DNA of 64,000 nt, from the NCBI GenBank assembly GCA_036498565.1, contig DASYFG010000004.1, positions 434,001 through 498,000 of the forward strand, read 5' to 3'. Every line of letters begins with the position of its first letter. Position 1 is the first letter of the stretch. The position numbers and the translations under genes are program-made. This DNA is from DASYFG01 sp036498565 (lineage in GTDB: Bacteria > Bacillota > Bacilli > Lactobacillales > Lactobacillaceae). The notes under the pieces were generated by a model. The model was not told the origin of the DNA, did not search any database, and saw nothing but the letters and a program-made list of their open reading frames with translations. Below, one piece after another: positions 31,964-41,957 of this stretch.

Positions 31964-32527
31964 TTACTTGATTAAATCTAACTTATCAAAGTCAATAATT
32001 GCAATCACCGGCAAATTCCGGAAGAAGTTGTTGTAATCCATGCCGTACCCAACCAAAAATTCGTCCGGCACAACCATCCCCGCGTAATCAGCATCAATAT
32101 CGACCACACGTGCGGCTTTTTTGTCCGCCAAAACCACGGTCGTCACACTTTGTGCGCCTTTTAAATTAAAGTAGTTTTTCAACCACTGCAAAGTCCGCCC
32201 CGTATCGACGATTTCATCCACAATCACCACATCGCGGCCCGTCACGTCCATGCTCACGTCATGCACCACTTTGACTTGACCAGTTGAACTGTCGCCGGCA
32301 TAACTTTTCACATCAATAAAGTCCAAATCCACATCTAGTGGCATTTGACGCAATAAATCCGTGGCAAAAATCACGCCACCTTTTAAGACCGCCACAAAAA
32401 TTGGCCGTCGCTCAACCTGCTCAAATTTTGTCGTTAAAGCCGTCGCCACTTGCGCCACGGCCGCCTGCAATTGTGTTTCATCCGCCAAAATACCTTTGAT
32501 GGCGGGATGTTGTGCTAATTTATTCAT
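31964..32527 (-). CDS. hpt: Hypoxanthine/guanine phosphoribosyltransferase
   Basis: A 187-residue salvage enzyme making IMP or GMP from hypoxanthine or guanine plus PRPP. The PRPP-binding motif VVIVDEIVDTGRTL and the substrate-loop DFIDVKSYAG are clear. The ATG overlaps the acetyltransferase stop as ATGA. In Bacillus hpt sits beside tilS and ftsH. Here it is at the end of the purine operon region, separated from purB by one small gene. Confidence 0.94.
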   Translation of the reverse strand: MNKLAQHPAIKGILADETQLQAAVAQVATALTTKFEQVERRPIFVAVLKGGVIFATDLLRQMPLDVDLDFIDVKSYAGDSSTGQVKVVHDVSMDVTGRDVVIVDEIVDTGRTLQWLKNYFNLKGAQSVTTVVLADKKAARVVDIDADYAGMVVPDEFLVGYGMDYNNFFRNLPVIAIIDFDKLDLIK

Positions 32528-32952
32528 TTGCTACTTCTTTCTATGCTATTATTTAAAAATTTTTGCAAGTAAATTTTATCAATACCATTCCTAGGTGTAT
32601 TCTTCAATGTGCCGACTATTACGTAATCATTTTTCACATAAAATTGCGGTGCTTGAAAAGAATAAGTAGATAACGAAATCGTTTCGACATTTTTACTAGC
32701 AACAGCTTCTTCAAATTTAAAAAGTAATTGTCGTCCAATTCCTGTCTGTCGTTTATCAGGATCAACCGCCAACAGTGTAATATACGCTGCTGAGCCTTGA
32801 ATATAACCAGTAATACCACCAATAATTTTGCTTCCTTCTTCAATTTGAAATTGAACTGGATATTTATTTGGTTGTATAAAATCATGATTGTGATTGAATT
32901 CGTTCAGCCAAGTATTCAAAGTTTGCTCAAGGTCAATTTTTAAATTAGACAT
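32524..32952 (-). CDS. GNAT-family N-acetyltransferase
   Basis: A 142-residue acetyl-CoA-dependent acetyltransferase. The acetyl-CoA binding motif A reads LLAVDPDKRQTGIGRQLLFKFEE (about residues 61-83), and the C-terminal QAPQFYVKNDY block is typical. The substrate is unknown. Base composition is visibly more AT-rich than purB or hpt, with many AAT, TTA and ATT codons, which suggests recent acquisition into the region. AAGGAT precedes ATG 32952. It overlaps hpt by 4 nt. Confidence 0.85.
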   Translation of the reverse strand: MSNLKIDLEQTLNTWLNEFNHNHDFIQPNKYPVQFQIEEGSKIIGGITGYIQGSAAYITLLAVDPDKRQTGIGRQLLFKFEEAVASKNVETISLSTYSFQAPQFYVKNDYVIVGTLKNTPRNGIDKIYLQKFLNNSIERSSK

Positions 32953-32994
32953 ATTTTTAAATCCTTATGTATCGCGACCGAAGCCGCCTGTACG

Positions 32995-34290
32995 TTAATC
33001 CAAACCAACACGCTCAAAAATGTCATCAACGAATTTCAAATCATTGCGATAATCAAACGCATCAGCAATTTCGTCAGCTGTCAAATTCGCCTGCACCGTG
33101 TCATCAGCTTCCACCAAATCACGGAACATCAAACCTTCATCCCACGAACGCGCCGTCAAAGGTTGTACCGTGTCATAAGCGGCTTCGCGTGACAAACCTT
33201 TGTCAATCAACTTAATCAACACTTTTTGAGAATAAATCAAGCCGTAAGTACGGTCCATGTTGGCTTTCATCGTGTCTTCAAAGACGACCAAATTCTTCAA
33301 AATACCCGTCAAACGGTTCAGCATGTAGTCCAAAGTCGCCGTTGCATCAGGCAAAATCATGCGTTCAGCCGATGAATGTGAAATGTCACGTTCATGCCAC
33401 AACGGCACGTTTTCCAAAGCTGTTACCGCAAAGCCACGCAAAACCCGCGACAAGCCCGCAATGTTTTCTGAACCGATTGGATTGCGCTTGTGCGGCATTG
33501 AAGATGAGCCTTTTTGGTTGTGCCCAAAGCCTTCTTCCACTTCGTGGATTTCAGAACGTTGCAAACCACGAATTTCCACGGCAACTTCTTCCAAAGTCGT
33601 GCCGATCAACGCCAAAGTTTGCACATAATCTGCATGCAAATCACGCGGCAACACTTGTGAGCCGATTGGTTGTGGCGTCAAACCTAATTCCGCCATCGCA
33701 TCAACTTCAACTTGTGGTGGCACGTTGGCAAATGTGCCGACTGAACCCGACAATTTTCCGGTTTCAACGGCCGCTGCCACGCGTTGTAAACGTTCGATAT
33801 CACGCACGGCCGCTTGATAATAACGCGCAATCACCAAACCAAAAGTCGTTGGTTCCGCATGAACCCCGTGCGTACGTCCCATCATCACAGTATTTTTGTA
33901 CTTACGCGCTAGCTCGCCCAAGGTGTCACGGTAATTTTCCAAATCAGCCAACAAAATTTTGTTGGCATCACGCAAACGCAAAGCTTGCGCCGTATCAACA
34001 ACGTCCGTTGACGTCAAACCATAGTGAATCCACTTTTTTTCGTCGCCAAGTGATTCTGAAACATTGCGCGTAAAGGCCACAATATCATGGTGCGTTTGCG
34101 CTTCAATTTCAGCAATGCGGTCGACGTCAAAAGTCGCCTTTTCCCGAATCGCGTCCAAGTCTGCTTGTGGCACAACGCCGGCTTTAACCCAGCCAGCCGT
34201 CACGGCAATTTCAACATCCAACCAAGATTGGTATTGGTTGTGCAGTGACCAAATTTGACGCATTTCTTCGCGTGAATAACGTTCAATCAT
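32995..34290 (-). CDS. purB: Adenylosuccinate lyase
   Basis: A 431-residue fumarase-superfamily enzyme acting twice: SAICAR to AICAR in IMP synthesis, and adenylosuccinate to AMP. The signature loop GSSSMPHKRNPIGSENI (about residues 261-277) and the MGRTHGVHAEPTTFG block are intact. ATG 34290 has AGGAG ten nt upstream. It follows fhs by 13 nt and is the last pathway gene of the operon. Confidence 0.97.
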   Translation of the reverse strand: MIERYSREEMRQIWSLHNQYQSWLDVEIAVTAGWVKAGVVPQADLDAIREKATFDVDRIAEIEAQTHHDIVAFTRNVSESLGDEKKWIHYGLTSTDVVDTAQALRLRDANKILLADLENYRDTLGELARKYKNTVMMGRTHGVHAEPTTFGLVIARYYQAAVRDIERLQRVAAAVETGKLSGSVGTFANVPPQVEVDAMAELGLTPQPIGSQVLPRDLHADYVQTLALIGTTLEEVAVEIRGLQRSEIHEVEEGFGHNQKGSSSMPHKRNPIGSENIAGLSRVLRGFAVTALENVPLWHERDISHSSAERMILPDATATLDYMLNRLTGILKNLVVFEDTMKANMDRTYGLIYSQKVLIKLIDKGLSREAAYDTVQPLTARSWDEGLMFRDLVEADDTVQANLTADEIADAFDYRNDLKFVDDIFERVGLD

Positions 34291-34303
34291 GTTTTATTTT
34301 CTC

Positions 34304-35968
34304 CTAGAAAAGGCCTGTAATTTGCCCATTTTCGTCAATATCAATATCATATGCAGCTGGGTGCTTTGGCAAGCCGGGCATGGTCAAAACATTCCCTGTC
34401 AAAGCCACTAAGAAGCCAGCGCCGAGTTTTGGAATGAATTCCCGTACGTGGATGGTAAAGTCCTTTGGTGCGCCCAAAGCTTTGGCATCGTCACTCAAAG
34501 AATATTGGGTTTTGGCCATGATAATTGGCAACTTGTCCCAACCATATTGTGCAAAGTCAGCTAATTGCTTAGTTGCTTTATCGCTCAAAACAACGTTTGC
34601 CCCACCGTAAATCGTTTGGACAATCGCATTGATTTTATCCAGCGCACTCGCATCAGCGGCGTACAAGGGTGCAAATTCGTGCGCTTGCGCCGTGGTTTCA
34701 ATCACACGCGCCGCCAATTCTTGTGCACCCGCACCGCCTTGGCCCCAAACATCAGCCGTGTGCGCCGTAATCCCAAAGCCAGCGACATAATCGCTCACAG
34801 TTTGCAATTCTTCTGGTGTATCAGCGGTGAATCGGTTAATCGCCACCACTACCGGCACGCCGTAGCGTTGCATGCTCGTGATATGCTGGCCTAAGTTTGC
34901 CAAACCGCGTTGCAATGCCGCCACATTTGGGGTCGCCAAATCAGTTTTGGCAACGCCACCATGCATTTTCAAAGCGCGCACGGTCGCAACAATCACAATC
35001 GTATCTGGTGTTTTGCCTAACAAAGGCACTTTGACGTCCAGGAACTTTTCGCCACCCAAATCAGCACCAAAGCCCGCTTCCGTCACCACATAATCTGTCA
35101 AACGCAACGCTGTTTTCGTCGCGCGCACTGAGTTCGTGCCTTGGGCAATGTTGGCAAATGGTCCGCCGTGCACAATTGCCGGCGTGTGCGCCAAAGTTTG
35201 CACCAAGTTCGGCTTAATGGCGTCTTTTAACAAAGTTGTCAATGCGCCCGCCACGCCCAAATCTTGCACCGTCACGGGTTGTTTGTCATACGTATAACCG
35301 ATCACGATGCGCTCAATGCGCGCCTTCATATCCATCAAATCCGTTGACAAAGTCAAAATTGCCATCAATTCAGACGCCACCGTAATATCAAAACCGTCTT
35401 CGCGTGGCACACCAGAAACCGGCCCACCCAAACCAATCACGACATTGCGCAAAGCCCGATCGTTCACGTCCAAAGCCCGCTTCCAAATCAAACGACGCGG
35501 ATCAATGTTGGCTGCATTCCCTTGATAAATATGATTATCAATCAACGCCGCTAACGTATTGTGCGCGCTCGTCAAAGCATGAAAATCACCGGTAAAATGC
35601 AAATTAATATCGGCCATTGGCACAACTTGGCTGTAACCGCCACCTGTCGCGCCGCCTTTTAGCCCCATCACAGGTCCCAAAGAAGGTTCGCGCAATGCCA
35701 CCATCGTGTTCGCCCCCGCCAAACTCAACGCATCCGCCAAACCAACCGTCACGGTTGACTTCCCTTCACCAGCTGGCGTGGGGTTGATTGACGTCACCAA
35801 AATTAATTTGCCTAGCTTGTCACGACCAGCAAGCGTTTCATCCAAATCAATTTTGGCTTTGTCATAACCGTATGGCAAAATTTCATGTGCTTGCAAACCC
35901 CCTTTTTCAGCGATTTCGGTAATTGACTTGAGCGTTGCTGCTTGCGCAATTTCAATATCTGTTGGCAT
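34304..35968 (-). CDS. fhs: Formate-tetrahydrofolate ligase
   Basis: A 554-residue ATP-dependent enzyme making 10-formyl-tetrahydrofolate, the formyl donor for PurN and PurH. The P-loop-like PTPAGEGKSTVTVGLADAL is near residue 65, and EPSLGPVMGLKGGATGGGYSQV is typical. Its position between purD and purB, two nt after purD, places the formyl donor supply inside the purine operon. Confidence 0.97.
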   Translation of the reverse strand: MPTDIEIAQAATLKSITEIAEKGGLQAHEILPYGYDKAKIDLDETLAGRDKLGKLILVTSINPTPAGEGKSTVTVGLADALSLAGANTMVALREPSLGPVMGLKGGATGGGYSQVVPMADINLHFTGDFHALTSAHNTLAALIDNHIYQGNAANIDPRRLIWKRALDVNDRALRNVVIGLGGPVSGVPREDGFDITVASELMAILTLSTDLMDMKARIERIVIGYTYDKQPVTVQDLGVAGALTTLLKDAIKPNLVQTLAHTPAIVHGGPFANIAQGTNSVRATKTALRLTDYVVTEAGFGADLGGEKFLDVKVPLLGKTPDTIVIVATVRALKMHGGVAKTDLATPNVAALQRGLANLGQHITSMQRYGVPVVVAINRFTADTPEELQTVSDYVAGFGITAHTADVWGQGGAGAQELAARVIETTAQAHEFAPLYAADASALDKINAIVQTIYGGANVVLSDKATKQLADFAQYGWDKLPIIMAKTQYSLSDDAKALGAPKDFTIHVREFIPKLGAGFLVALTGNVLTMPGLPKHPAAYDIDIDENGQITGLF

Positions 35969-35970
35969 GG

Positions 35971-37230
35971 TTAAATCTCCTTTTCCGCGTTAACGGCTTG
36001 ATAGCCGATGTCGTGTCGATAATGTAACGCTGTTTGGCTGGCCCTAATTGCCGCGTACACATTTTCTTGTGCTTGACTGGCCGTTTCCGCATGGCTCACA
36101 ACCGTCGCCACGCGACCTCCGTTGGTCATCAACTGTTCTTCTACTAGTTTAACACCTGCGTAGTCAATCATGTCAACATTCTTGACATTTGGCACCGCTA
36201 ACCCTTTTTCTGGGGCAACCGGGTAACCAGGTGCAGCCAGTACCACGCCCAAATACACGTTTTGCGTTTGCCAGTTAACTTGTGGTTGTTGGCCCGCTAA
36301 CAAATCCGTCAACAGTTCATATAAATCACTTTCCAGTTGCGGCAAAACCACCTGCGCTTCTGGATCGCCAAAACGGACGTTAAATTCAATGATTTTCGGC
36401 CCCTTGCTCGTCAACATCACACCCGTATACAAAATCCCAGTAAAGGGCGTGCCATCGGCTTTCATCGCGGCAATACTTGGTTCAACCAACGTCGTAATTG
36501 CCTGTTGCACCACGTCATCATCTAACCAACGCACTGGACTATAAGCACCCATTCCGCCGGTGTTTGGGCCTTCATCATTATCGTTGAGGCGTTTGTGATC
36601 TTGGGCAATCGGCGCATGCACGACGCCATTTTCACCAACTAAACTGAAAATTGAAAATTCCACGCCGTCCAAAAATTCTTCGATTACCAATTTTTCATCG
36701 GCGCTTTTCGCATAAATGTTGTTTAAATACGTGTTAGCTTTTTCAACGGTGTGCACGACCGACACGCCTTTGCCCAAAGCCAAACCATCTAATTTAAAAA
36801 CAATCGGTGCGCCAAATTCAGCCAAAACGGCTTGTGCATCAGCCAAATTATCAACCACGCGGGCTTGAGCAGTTGGAATGTTGTGACGCAACAACAAATC
36901 TTTGGTAAATGATTTTGAACCTTCTAACTGCGCTGCGACTTTGCTTGGCCCAAAAATTTGTTGCTGATTGGCGCGAAATAAGTCGACAATACCTAACACC
37001 AACGGTTCTTCTGATCCTACCATTGTCAACGTCACGCTTTGTGCTTGCGCCAATGCGAGTAAACCGGGCAAATCATTTAACGCCACGTCAAAGCGTTCTA
37101 GTCCTGCATCGGTCATCCCGTCATTGCCGGGTGCCACCAGCACGCGATCCACTTGCTGACTGCGCAAGAAAGTCTTTGCCAAAGCGTGTTCACGCGCACC
37201 TGATCCCACTACCAAAACTGTTGTCGTCAT
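35971..37230 (-). CDS. purD: Phosphoribosylamine-glycine ligase
   Basis: A 419-residue ATP-grasp enzyme joining glycine to phosphoribosylamine (step 2). GSGAREHAL at residues 9-17, the ATP-grasp loop and the signature FNVRFGDPEAQVVLP are visible. ATG 37230 follows AAGGAG. A 64-nt gap with a hairpin (37257-37278) separates it from purH; otherwise the operon is continuous. Confidence 0.97.
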   Translation of the reverse strand: MTTTVLVVGSGAREHALAKTFLRSQQVDRVLVAPGNDGMTDAGLERFDVALNDLPGLLALAQAQSVTLTMVGSEEPLVLGIVDLFRANQQQIFGPSKVAAQLEGSKSFTKDLLLRHNIPTAQARVVDNLADAQAVLAEFGAPIVFKLDGLALGKGVSVVHTVEKANTYLNNIYAKSADEKLVIEEFLDGVEFSIFSLVGENGVVHAPIAQDHKRLNDNDEGPNTGGMGAYSPVRWLDDDVVQQAITTLVEPSIAAMKADGTPFTGILYTGVMLTSKGPKIIEFNVRFGDPEAQVVLPQLESDLYELLTDLLAGQQPQVNWQTQNVYLGVVLAAPGYPVAPEKGLAVPNVKNVDMIDYAGVKLVEEQLMTNGGRVATVVSHAETASQAQENVYAAIRASQTALHYRHDIGYQAVNAEKEI

Positions 37231-37256
37231 CCAACTTCTCCTTGAAAAATATGTAT

Positions 37257-37278
37257 TTCAGCAACCTAAATTGCTGAA
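37257..37278. repeat. Hairpin between purH and purD
   Basis: A perfect TTCAGCAA/TTGCTGAA stem with a six-base loop and no strong T run. It may be an RNA processing or stability signal or a weak terminator within the operon. Confidence 0.5.
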
Positions 37279-37294
37279 TAGCGCATCAAAAATC

Positions 37295-38818
37295 TTAATG
37301 CTTAAAATGACGCGTGCCGGAAAAGACCAAAACAATGCCTAATTCATCGGCTTTGTCGATTGAATCTTGGTCCTTAAGTGAACCACCCGGTTCCACAATC
37401 GCCTTAATACCATGTTCAGCGGCATATTGCACGCTGTCATCAAATGGGAAAAAGGCATCAGAAGCTAACACAGCGTCTTCAAAACCAGGCTTCTCGCTCG
37501 CCTTTGAAACCGCGTAACGCAATGAATCAATCCGATTTGGTTGACCGGCGCCAACGCCTAATGTTTGGCCTTTGGTTGCGACCAGAATGGCATTTGACTT
37601 GACGTGCTTCACCGCTTTTTGGGCGAAAACCATGGCGTCTAATTGGTCAGCGGTTGGTTGTGCCTTTGAAACCACTTGGAAATCAGCCACTTCTTCGGCT
37701 GCCAAATCACGATCTTGAACAACCACGCCACCCAAAACAGACGTCACTTCATAAGCTTGTGGCACCGTTTCAAATGGCACCGTCAACAAACGCAAATTCT
37801 TCTTAGCTGACAAAATTTCAAACGCTTCTGGCGTGAAACTTGGCGCAATGATGATTTCCAAGAAAATTTTATTCATCTTAGCTGCTGTGGCCGCATCTAC
37901 TTCGCGATTCAAAGCGACAATGCCACCAAAAATTGAGACATCATCAGCTGCAAATGCTTTATCCCAAGCCACTTCAATCGTGTCTGCTTGCCCAATGCCG
38001 GCTGGGTTCATGTGCTTGACCGTCACCACCGTTGGTTCGCTGTATTCAGCAATAATGCGCAAAACCGCGTCGGCGTCGCGAATGTTGTTGTATGACAATT
38101 GCTTGCCGTGCAAAATATCCGCGCTCAAAACAGAATATGCTTCTGGCAAAGCCGTACGGTAGGCCGCCGCAGTTTGGTGGCCGTTTTCACCATAACGCAA
38201 GTCGTCAAACTTTTCATACGTCAACGTCAAATTTTCAGGATAGGTTTCCGCAGTCAAATAACCGGCGATCAACGCATCATAAGCGGCGGTGTGACGGAAA
38301 ACTTTGGCCGCCAAATTTTTACGGAATTCAGGCGTAATCGTGTCATTCGTCAAACCGTCAATTACCACGTCATAATCGGCTGGATCAACGATTGGCAAGA
38401 CCGCGGCAAAGTTTTTCGCGGCTGAACGCAACATTGAAGGACCACCAATATCGATGTTTTCAATCGCTTCAGCTTCGCTGACACCGTCTTTTTGAATCGT
38501 TGCTTTGAACGGATACAAGTTCACGACCACCAAATCAATTGGCTCGATGTCATGTTCAGCGATTGTTGCCATGTGTTCTGGCAAATCCCGACGCGCCAAC
38601 AAACCACCATGAACGCGGGGGTGCAAAGTCTTGACGCGACCGTCCAACATTTCTGGGAAACCCGTTACTTCGTCAATTGAAATGGCGTTCAAACCAGCGT
38701 CTTGCAACGCTTTTAACGTGCCGCCGGTTGACACCAATTCAAAGCCCAAAGCTTGTAATTTTTCGGCAAAAGGCACCAAACCTGTTTTGTCAGAAACACT
38801 CAATAATGCGCGTGTCAT
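37295..38818 (-). CDS. purH: Bifunctional AICAR formyltransferase/IMP cyclohydrolase
   Basis: A 507-residue enzyme carrying out the last two steps to IMP. The N-terminal cyclohydrolase domain (ALLSVSDKTGLVPFA, STGGTLKAL, DGRVKTLHPRVHGG) is followed by the formyltransferase domain with VTVKHMNPAGIG and KSNAILVATKGQTLGVGAGQ. The start shares one base with the purN stop (TGATG), with AAGGAG ten nt upstream. Confidence 0.97.
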   Translation of the reverse strand: MTRALLSVSDKTGLVPFAEKLQALGFELVSTGGTLKALQDAGLNAISIDEVTGFPEMLDGRVKTLHPRVHGGLLARRDLPEHMATIAEHDIEPIDLVVVNLYPFKATIQKDGVSEAEAIENIDIGGPSMLRSAAKNFAAVLPIVDPADYDVVIDGLTNDTITPEFRKNLAAKVFRHTAAYDALIAGYLTAETYPENLTLTYEKFDDLRYGENGHQTAAAYRTALPEAYSVLSADILHGKQLSYNNIRDADAVLRIIAEYSEPTVVTVKHMNPAGIGQADTIEVAWDKAFAADDVSIFGGIVALNREVDAATAAKMNKIFLEIIIAPSFTPEAFEILSAKKNLRLLTVPFETVPQAYEVTSVLGGVVVQDRDLAAEEVADFQVVSKAQPTADQLDAMVFAQKAVKHVKSNAILVATKGQTLGVGAGQPNRIDSLRYAVSKASEKPGFEDAVLASDAFFPFDDSVQYAAEHGIKAIVEPGGSLKDQDSIDKADELGIVLVFSGTRHFKH

Positions 38819-39399
38819 CAGTTAAATACTCCTTTTTCTAGCAACGTTTTCAACGTTTTGGGATATAAAATATGTTCTGCGGCGTGAATTTTTGTTTCAA
38901 CGACCGCTAACGTGTCACCTTGTTCGATGATAACGGGTTGTTGGGCAATAATTTTGCCCGTGTCCATCCCCGCATCGACAAAATGCACGGTCACGCCAGT
39001 CACTTTCACGCCATAATTATACGCATCTTCAATGCCATGATTACCGGGAAAACTTGGCAAGAGGGCCGGATGAATATTGATAATTTTGTTCGGATAAGCA
39101 CTCAATAATACCGGCGTCAAAATCCGCATGTACCCCGCCAACAAAATACCGTCAACGCCTGACAAGCGCAGCACGTCAATGATGTCACGTTCCACGCTAA
39201 TCCGATCTGGATACTGTTTGTAATCAACGACTGTCACCGGAATACCAAATTGCGACGCCAATTCCAACACACCAGCATCGGCTTTGTCGGAAATAACGCG
39301 CACGATTTCAGCAGGCATTTTCTCAGCTTGAATGGCTTGTTGAATTGCCGAAAAATTCGTGCCCCGTCCGGACGCAAACACTGCTAATTTTACGACCAT
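38818..39399 (-). CDS. purN: Phosphoribosylglycinamide formyltransferase
   Basis: A 193-residue enzyme using 10-formyl-tetrahydrofolate (step 3). ASGRGTNFSAI binds the phosphate. The catalytic block has IINIHPALLPSFPG and the signature continues TVHFVDAGMDTGKIIAQ. It overlaps purM by 10 nt and purH by one base. Confidence 0.97.
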   Translation of the reverse strand: MVVKLAVFASGRGTNFSAIQQAIQAEKMPAEIVRVISDKADAGVLELASQFGIPVTVVDYKQYPDRISVERDIIDVLRLSGVDGILLAGYMRILTPVLLSAYPNKIINIHPALLPSFPGNHGIEDAYNYGVKVTGVTVHFVDAGMDTGKIIAQQPVIIEQGDTLAVVETKIHAAEHILYPKTLKTLLEKGVFN

Positions 39400-40427
39400 G
39401 GCGCATCTCCTGTGTAGACAACGGCATCATTTTGGCGCGCAACCACTTTACCAATCACAAACGCTGCTTGATCTTGGTCCGTTAACGTTGCCAAAGTTTC
39501 TTCCACTTTGTCAGCCGGCACTGTCAAAATCATGCCCAAGCCGTTGTTAAACGTCAACAACATGTCAGCCAACGACAAATTCCCAGTTGCTTGCAGTGTT
39601 TTGAAAATCGGTAAAATCGGCCATGAGCCCCAGTTAATTTGAGCAGCTAATTGATCAGATAAGGCGCGCGGCAAATTTTCCGTAATCCCACCACCCGTAA
39701 TGTGGGCGATACTGTGTACCAAACCATTTTCAATCAACGGCCAAACGGCTTTGGCATATAACGCAGTTGGTGTGAGAATAGCAGCTTGCAATTCTGCTGA
39801 CAAATCAGCCAAACCGCTGCCATCGCCGATGCCCAAAACATGACGCACCAACGAATAACCGTTAGAATGAATCCCAGATGATGGCAAACCAATCAACACA
39901 TCGCCGGCTTGAACATTGTCGTTGCTCAACAATTGATCGCGTTCAGCCACGCCCAAAGCAAACGCCGCTAAATCATAATGTTTGTTAGCATACAAACCGG
40001 GTAATTCCGCTGATTCCCCACCAATTAAAGCCATGCCAGACGCTTTGGCAGCACGCGCCACGCCACCGACAATTTCAGCAACCACGGCCGGGCGCATTTT
40101 ATCAACGGCTAAATAGTCCAACATGAAAATTGGTTTTGCCCCTTGTGCGACGATGTCATTAGCAACCATGCCGACCAAATCTTGACCGATCGTGTCGTGT
40201 TTGTCAGCGGCAATCGCCAACAACAATTTCGTGCCGACGCCATCCGCACCCGCAATCAAAACAGGATCTTTAAAGCCCGTCCCCAAAGCAAAAGCCGAGC
40301 CAAAACCGCCCAAACCGGCCAAAACACCTTCGGTATAAGTATCTTTAACGGCCGCGCTCATCGCTTCAACGGCTTGATTACCGGCTTCAATGTCAACGCC
40401 AGCTTTTTGATAGGCATTTTCTGTCAT
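39390..40427 (-). CDS. purM: Phosphoribosylformylglycinamidine cyclo-ligase
   Basis: A 345-residue AIR synthetase. GADGVGTKLLLA and GDVLIGLPSSGIHSNGYSL are the family signatures, and HITGGGITENLPRAL follows. The ATG is directly behind the purF stop with AGGAG in the end of purF. Confidence 0.97.
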   Translation of the reverse strand: MTENAYQKAGVDIEAGNQAVEAMSAAVKDTYTEGVLAGLGGFGSAFALGTGFKDPVLIAGADGVGTKLLLAIAADKHDTIGQDLVGMVANDIVAQGAKPIFMLDYLAVDKMRPAVVAEIVGGVARAAKASGMALIGGESAELPGLYANKHYDLAAFALGVAERDQLLSNDNVQAGDVLIGLPSSGIHSNGYSLVRHVLGIGDGSGLADLSAELQAAILTPTALYAKAVWPLIENGLVHSIAHITGGGITENLPRALSDQLAAQINWGSWPILPIFKTLQATGNLSLADMLLTFNNGLGMILTVPADKVEETLATLTDQDQAAFVIGKVVARQNDAVVYTGDAPWS

Positions 40428-41957
40428 TTAGATGGCTCCTATTTGTTCTTTTAACGTGTCTACTTGTGTTGGTTGATATTTGGTCGTCGGTTCTGGTTTG
40501 AAATCAACCACATCATCTTTAACGAATTCAGCCAAAGTTGGCGCATAATCATAAATCGGACTTGGATAGTGACCATCAAAATACGCCGTGGTCAAACCAG
40601 TACCTTCTCCGTGATACGGCAAATCAATCGCGTTAACCAAACCATCTACTGACAAAAAGGCTAATGAATCAGCGCCTAATTTCTCAACCATTTCTTCGTG
40701 TGTGTTGTTGGCGGCAAATAATTCTTCGGTTGTTTGCATATCAACCCCGTAAAATGTTGGATATTTGAACGCTGGTGAGGCGATACGCACGTGCACTTCG
40801 GTTGCGCCAGCTTCTTTTAACATGCGGATGATGTACATTGACGTGGTGCCGCGCACCAGTGAATCGTCAACGAGGACGACGCGCTTGCCTTTGACAACGC
40901 CACGCACCGCGCTTAACTTCATGCGCACGGCTTTTTCACGTTTGTCTTGGGTAGGTTGAATGAAGGTACGGGCGATGTATTGGTTTTTGACCAAGCCCAT
41001 TTCATTTGGCAAACCGGCGGCTTCGGCGAATCCTGCCGCCGCGGACAAACTTGAATTTGGCACACCAACAACAATATCTGCGGCAACTGGTTGTTCTTTG
41101 GCCAAATTCGCCCCCATGCGCTTGCGAGCTTGATGCACGTTCACGCCATAAATATCAGAATCTGGTCGAGCAAAATAAATGTATTCCATTGAATCAATTG
41201 CCAAAGTCGTGTTGTCCGTGTAGTTTTCAATGTGAATGCCGGTGTCATCAATCGTGATCAATTCACCTGGTTGCACATCGCGAACAAATTCAGCACCCGC
41301 CACATCCAAAGCAGCGGTTTCAGACGTCACAATGTATTGCCCTTCTGGCATACGTCCCACCACAAACGGCCGGAAACCGTGCGGGTCCAAGGCCGCGTAC
41401 AACGCATCACTCGTCAACAACAAGAAAGCAAAACCACCGCGCACCGTATTCAATGATTCAATCAATTTTTCACGGAAAGTGGTTTTTTTAGAGCGGCGAA
41501 TCAAGTGCAACAAGACTTCAGTGTCAGATGATGTTTGGAATAACGCACCGGCCGCTTCCAATTCTTTGCGCAATGTCAACGCATTCGTCAAATTCCCGTT
41601 GTGCGCTAGTGACATTTGCGTGTCAGAAAAATTCACCATCAAAGGTTGAATATTTTCAATACCTGAACCACCCGCAGTTGGATAACGCACGTGCCCAATA
41701 GCGGCGTGACCATTCAAAGCTTGGATGCGACGTGGATCAGCAAATACATCCGCCAACAAACCCAAGCCGCGTTCTTGCCACAATCGTCCGTCGTGATTGG
41801 CCACAATGCCCGCGCCATCTTGACCACGGTGTTGCAAAGCATGCAAACCATAATAAGTCAAATTCGCCGCATCTTCGCGTCCCCACGTGCCAAAAATACC
41901 ACATTCTTCATTCAAACCGCGTTGCGCAAGTTCTGTTCTTAATTCTCCAAAAGCCAT
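40428..41957 (-). CDS. purF: Amidophosphoribosyltransferase
   Basis: A 509-residue enzyme for the first committed step, PRPP plus glutamine to phosphoribosylamine. A short propeptide (18 residues) precedes the Ntn glutaminase nucleophile C19 in NEECGIFG. The PRPP-binding motif VVLVDDSLVRGTT lies near residue 360. The start overlaps purL by 19 nt and has GAAGGAG upstream. Family members here are usually feedback-inhibited by purine nucleotides. Confidence 0.97.
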   Translation of the reverse strand: MAFGELRTELAQRGLNEECGIFGTWGREDAANLTYYGLHALQHRGQDGAGIVANHDGRLWQERGLGLLADVFADPRRIQALNGHAAIGHVRYPTAGGSGIENIQPLMVNFSDTQMSLAHNGNLTNALTLRKELEAAGALFQTSSDTEVLLHLIRRSKKTTFREKLIESLNTVRGGFAFLLLTSDALYAALDPHGFRPFVVGRMPEGQYIVTSETAALDVAGAEFVRDVQPGELITIDDTGIHIENYTDNTTLAIDSMEYIYFARPDSDIYGVNVHQARKRMGANLAKEQPVAADIVVGVPNSSLSAAAGFAEAAGLPNEMGLVKNQYIARTFIQPTQDKREKAVRMKLSAVRGVVKGKRVVLVDDSLVRGTTSMYIIRMLKEAGATEVHVRIASPAFKYPTFYGVDMQTTEELFAANNTHEEMVEKLGADSLAFLSVDGLVNAIDLPYHGEGTGLTTAYFDGHYPSPIYDYAPTLAEFVKDDVVDFKPEPTTKYQPTQVDTLKEQIGAI

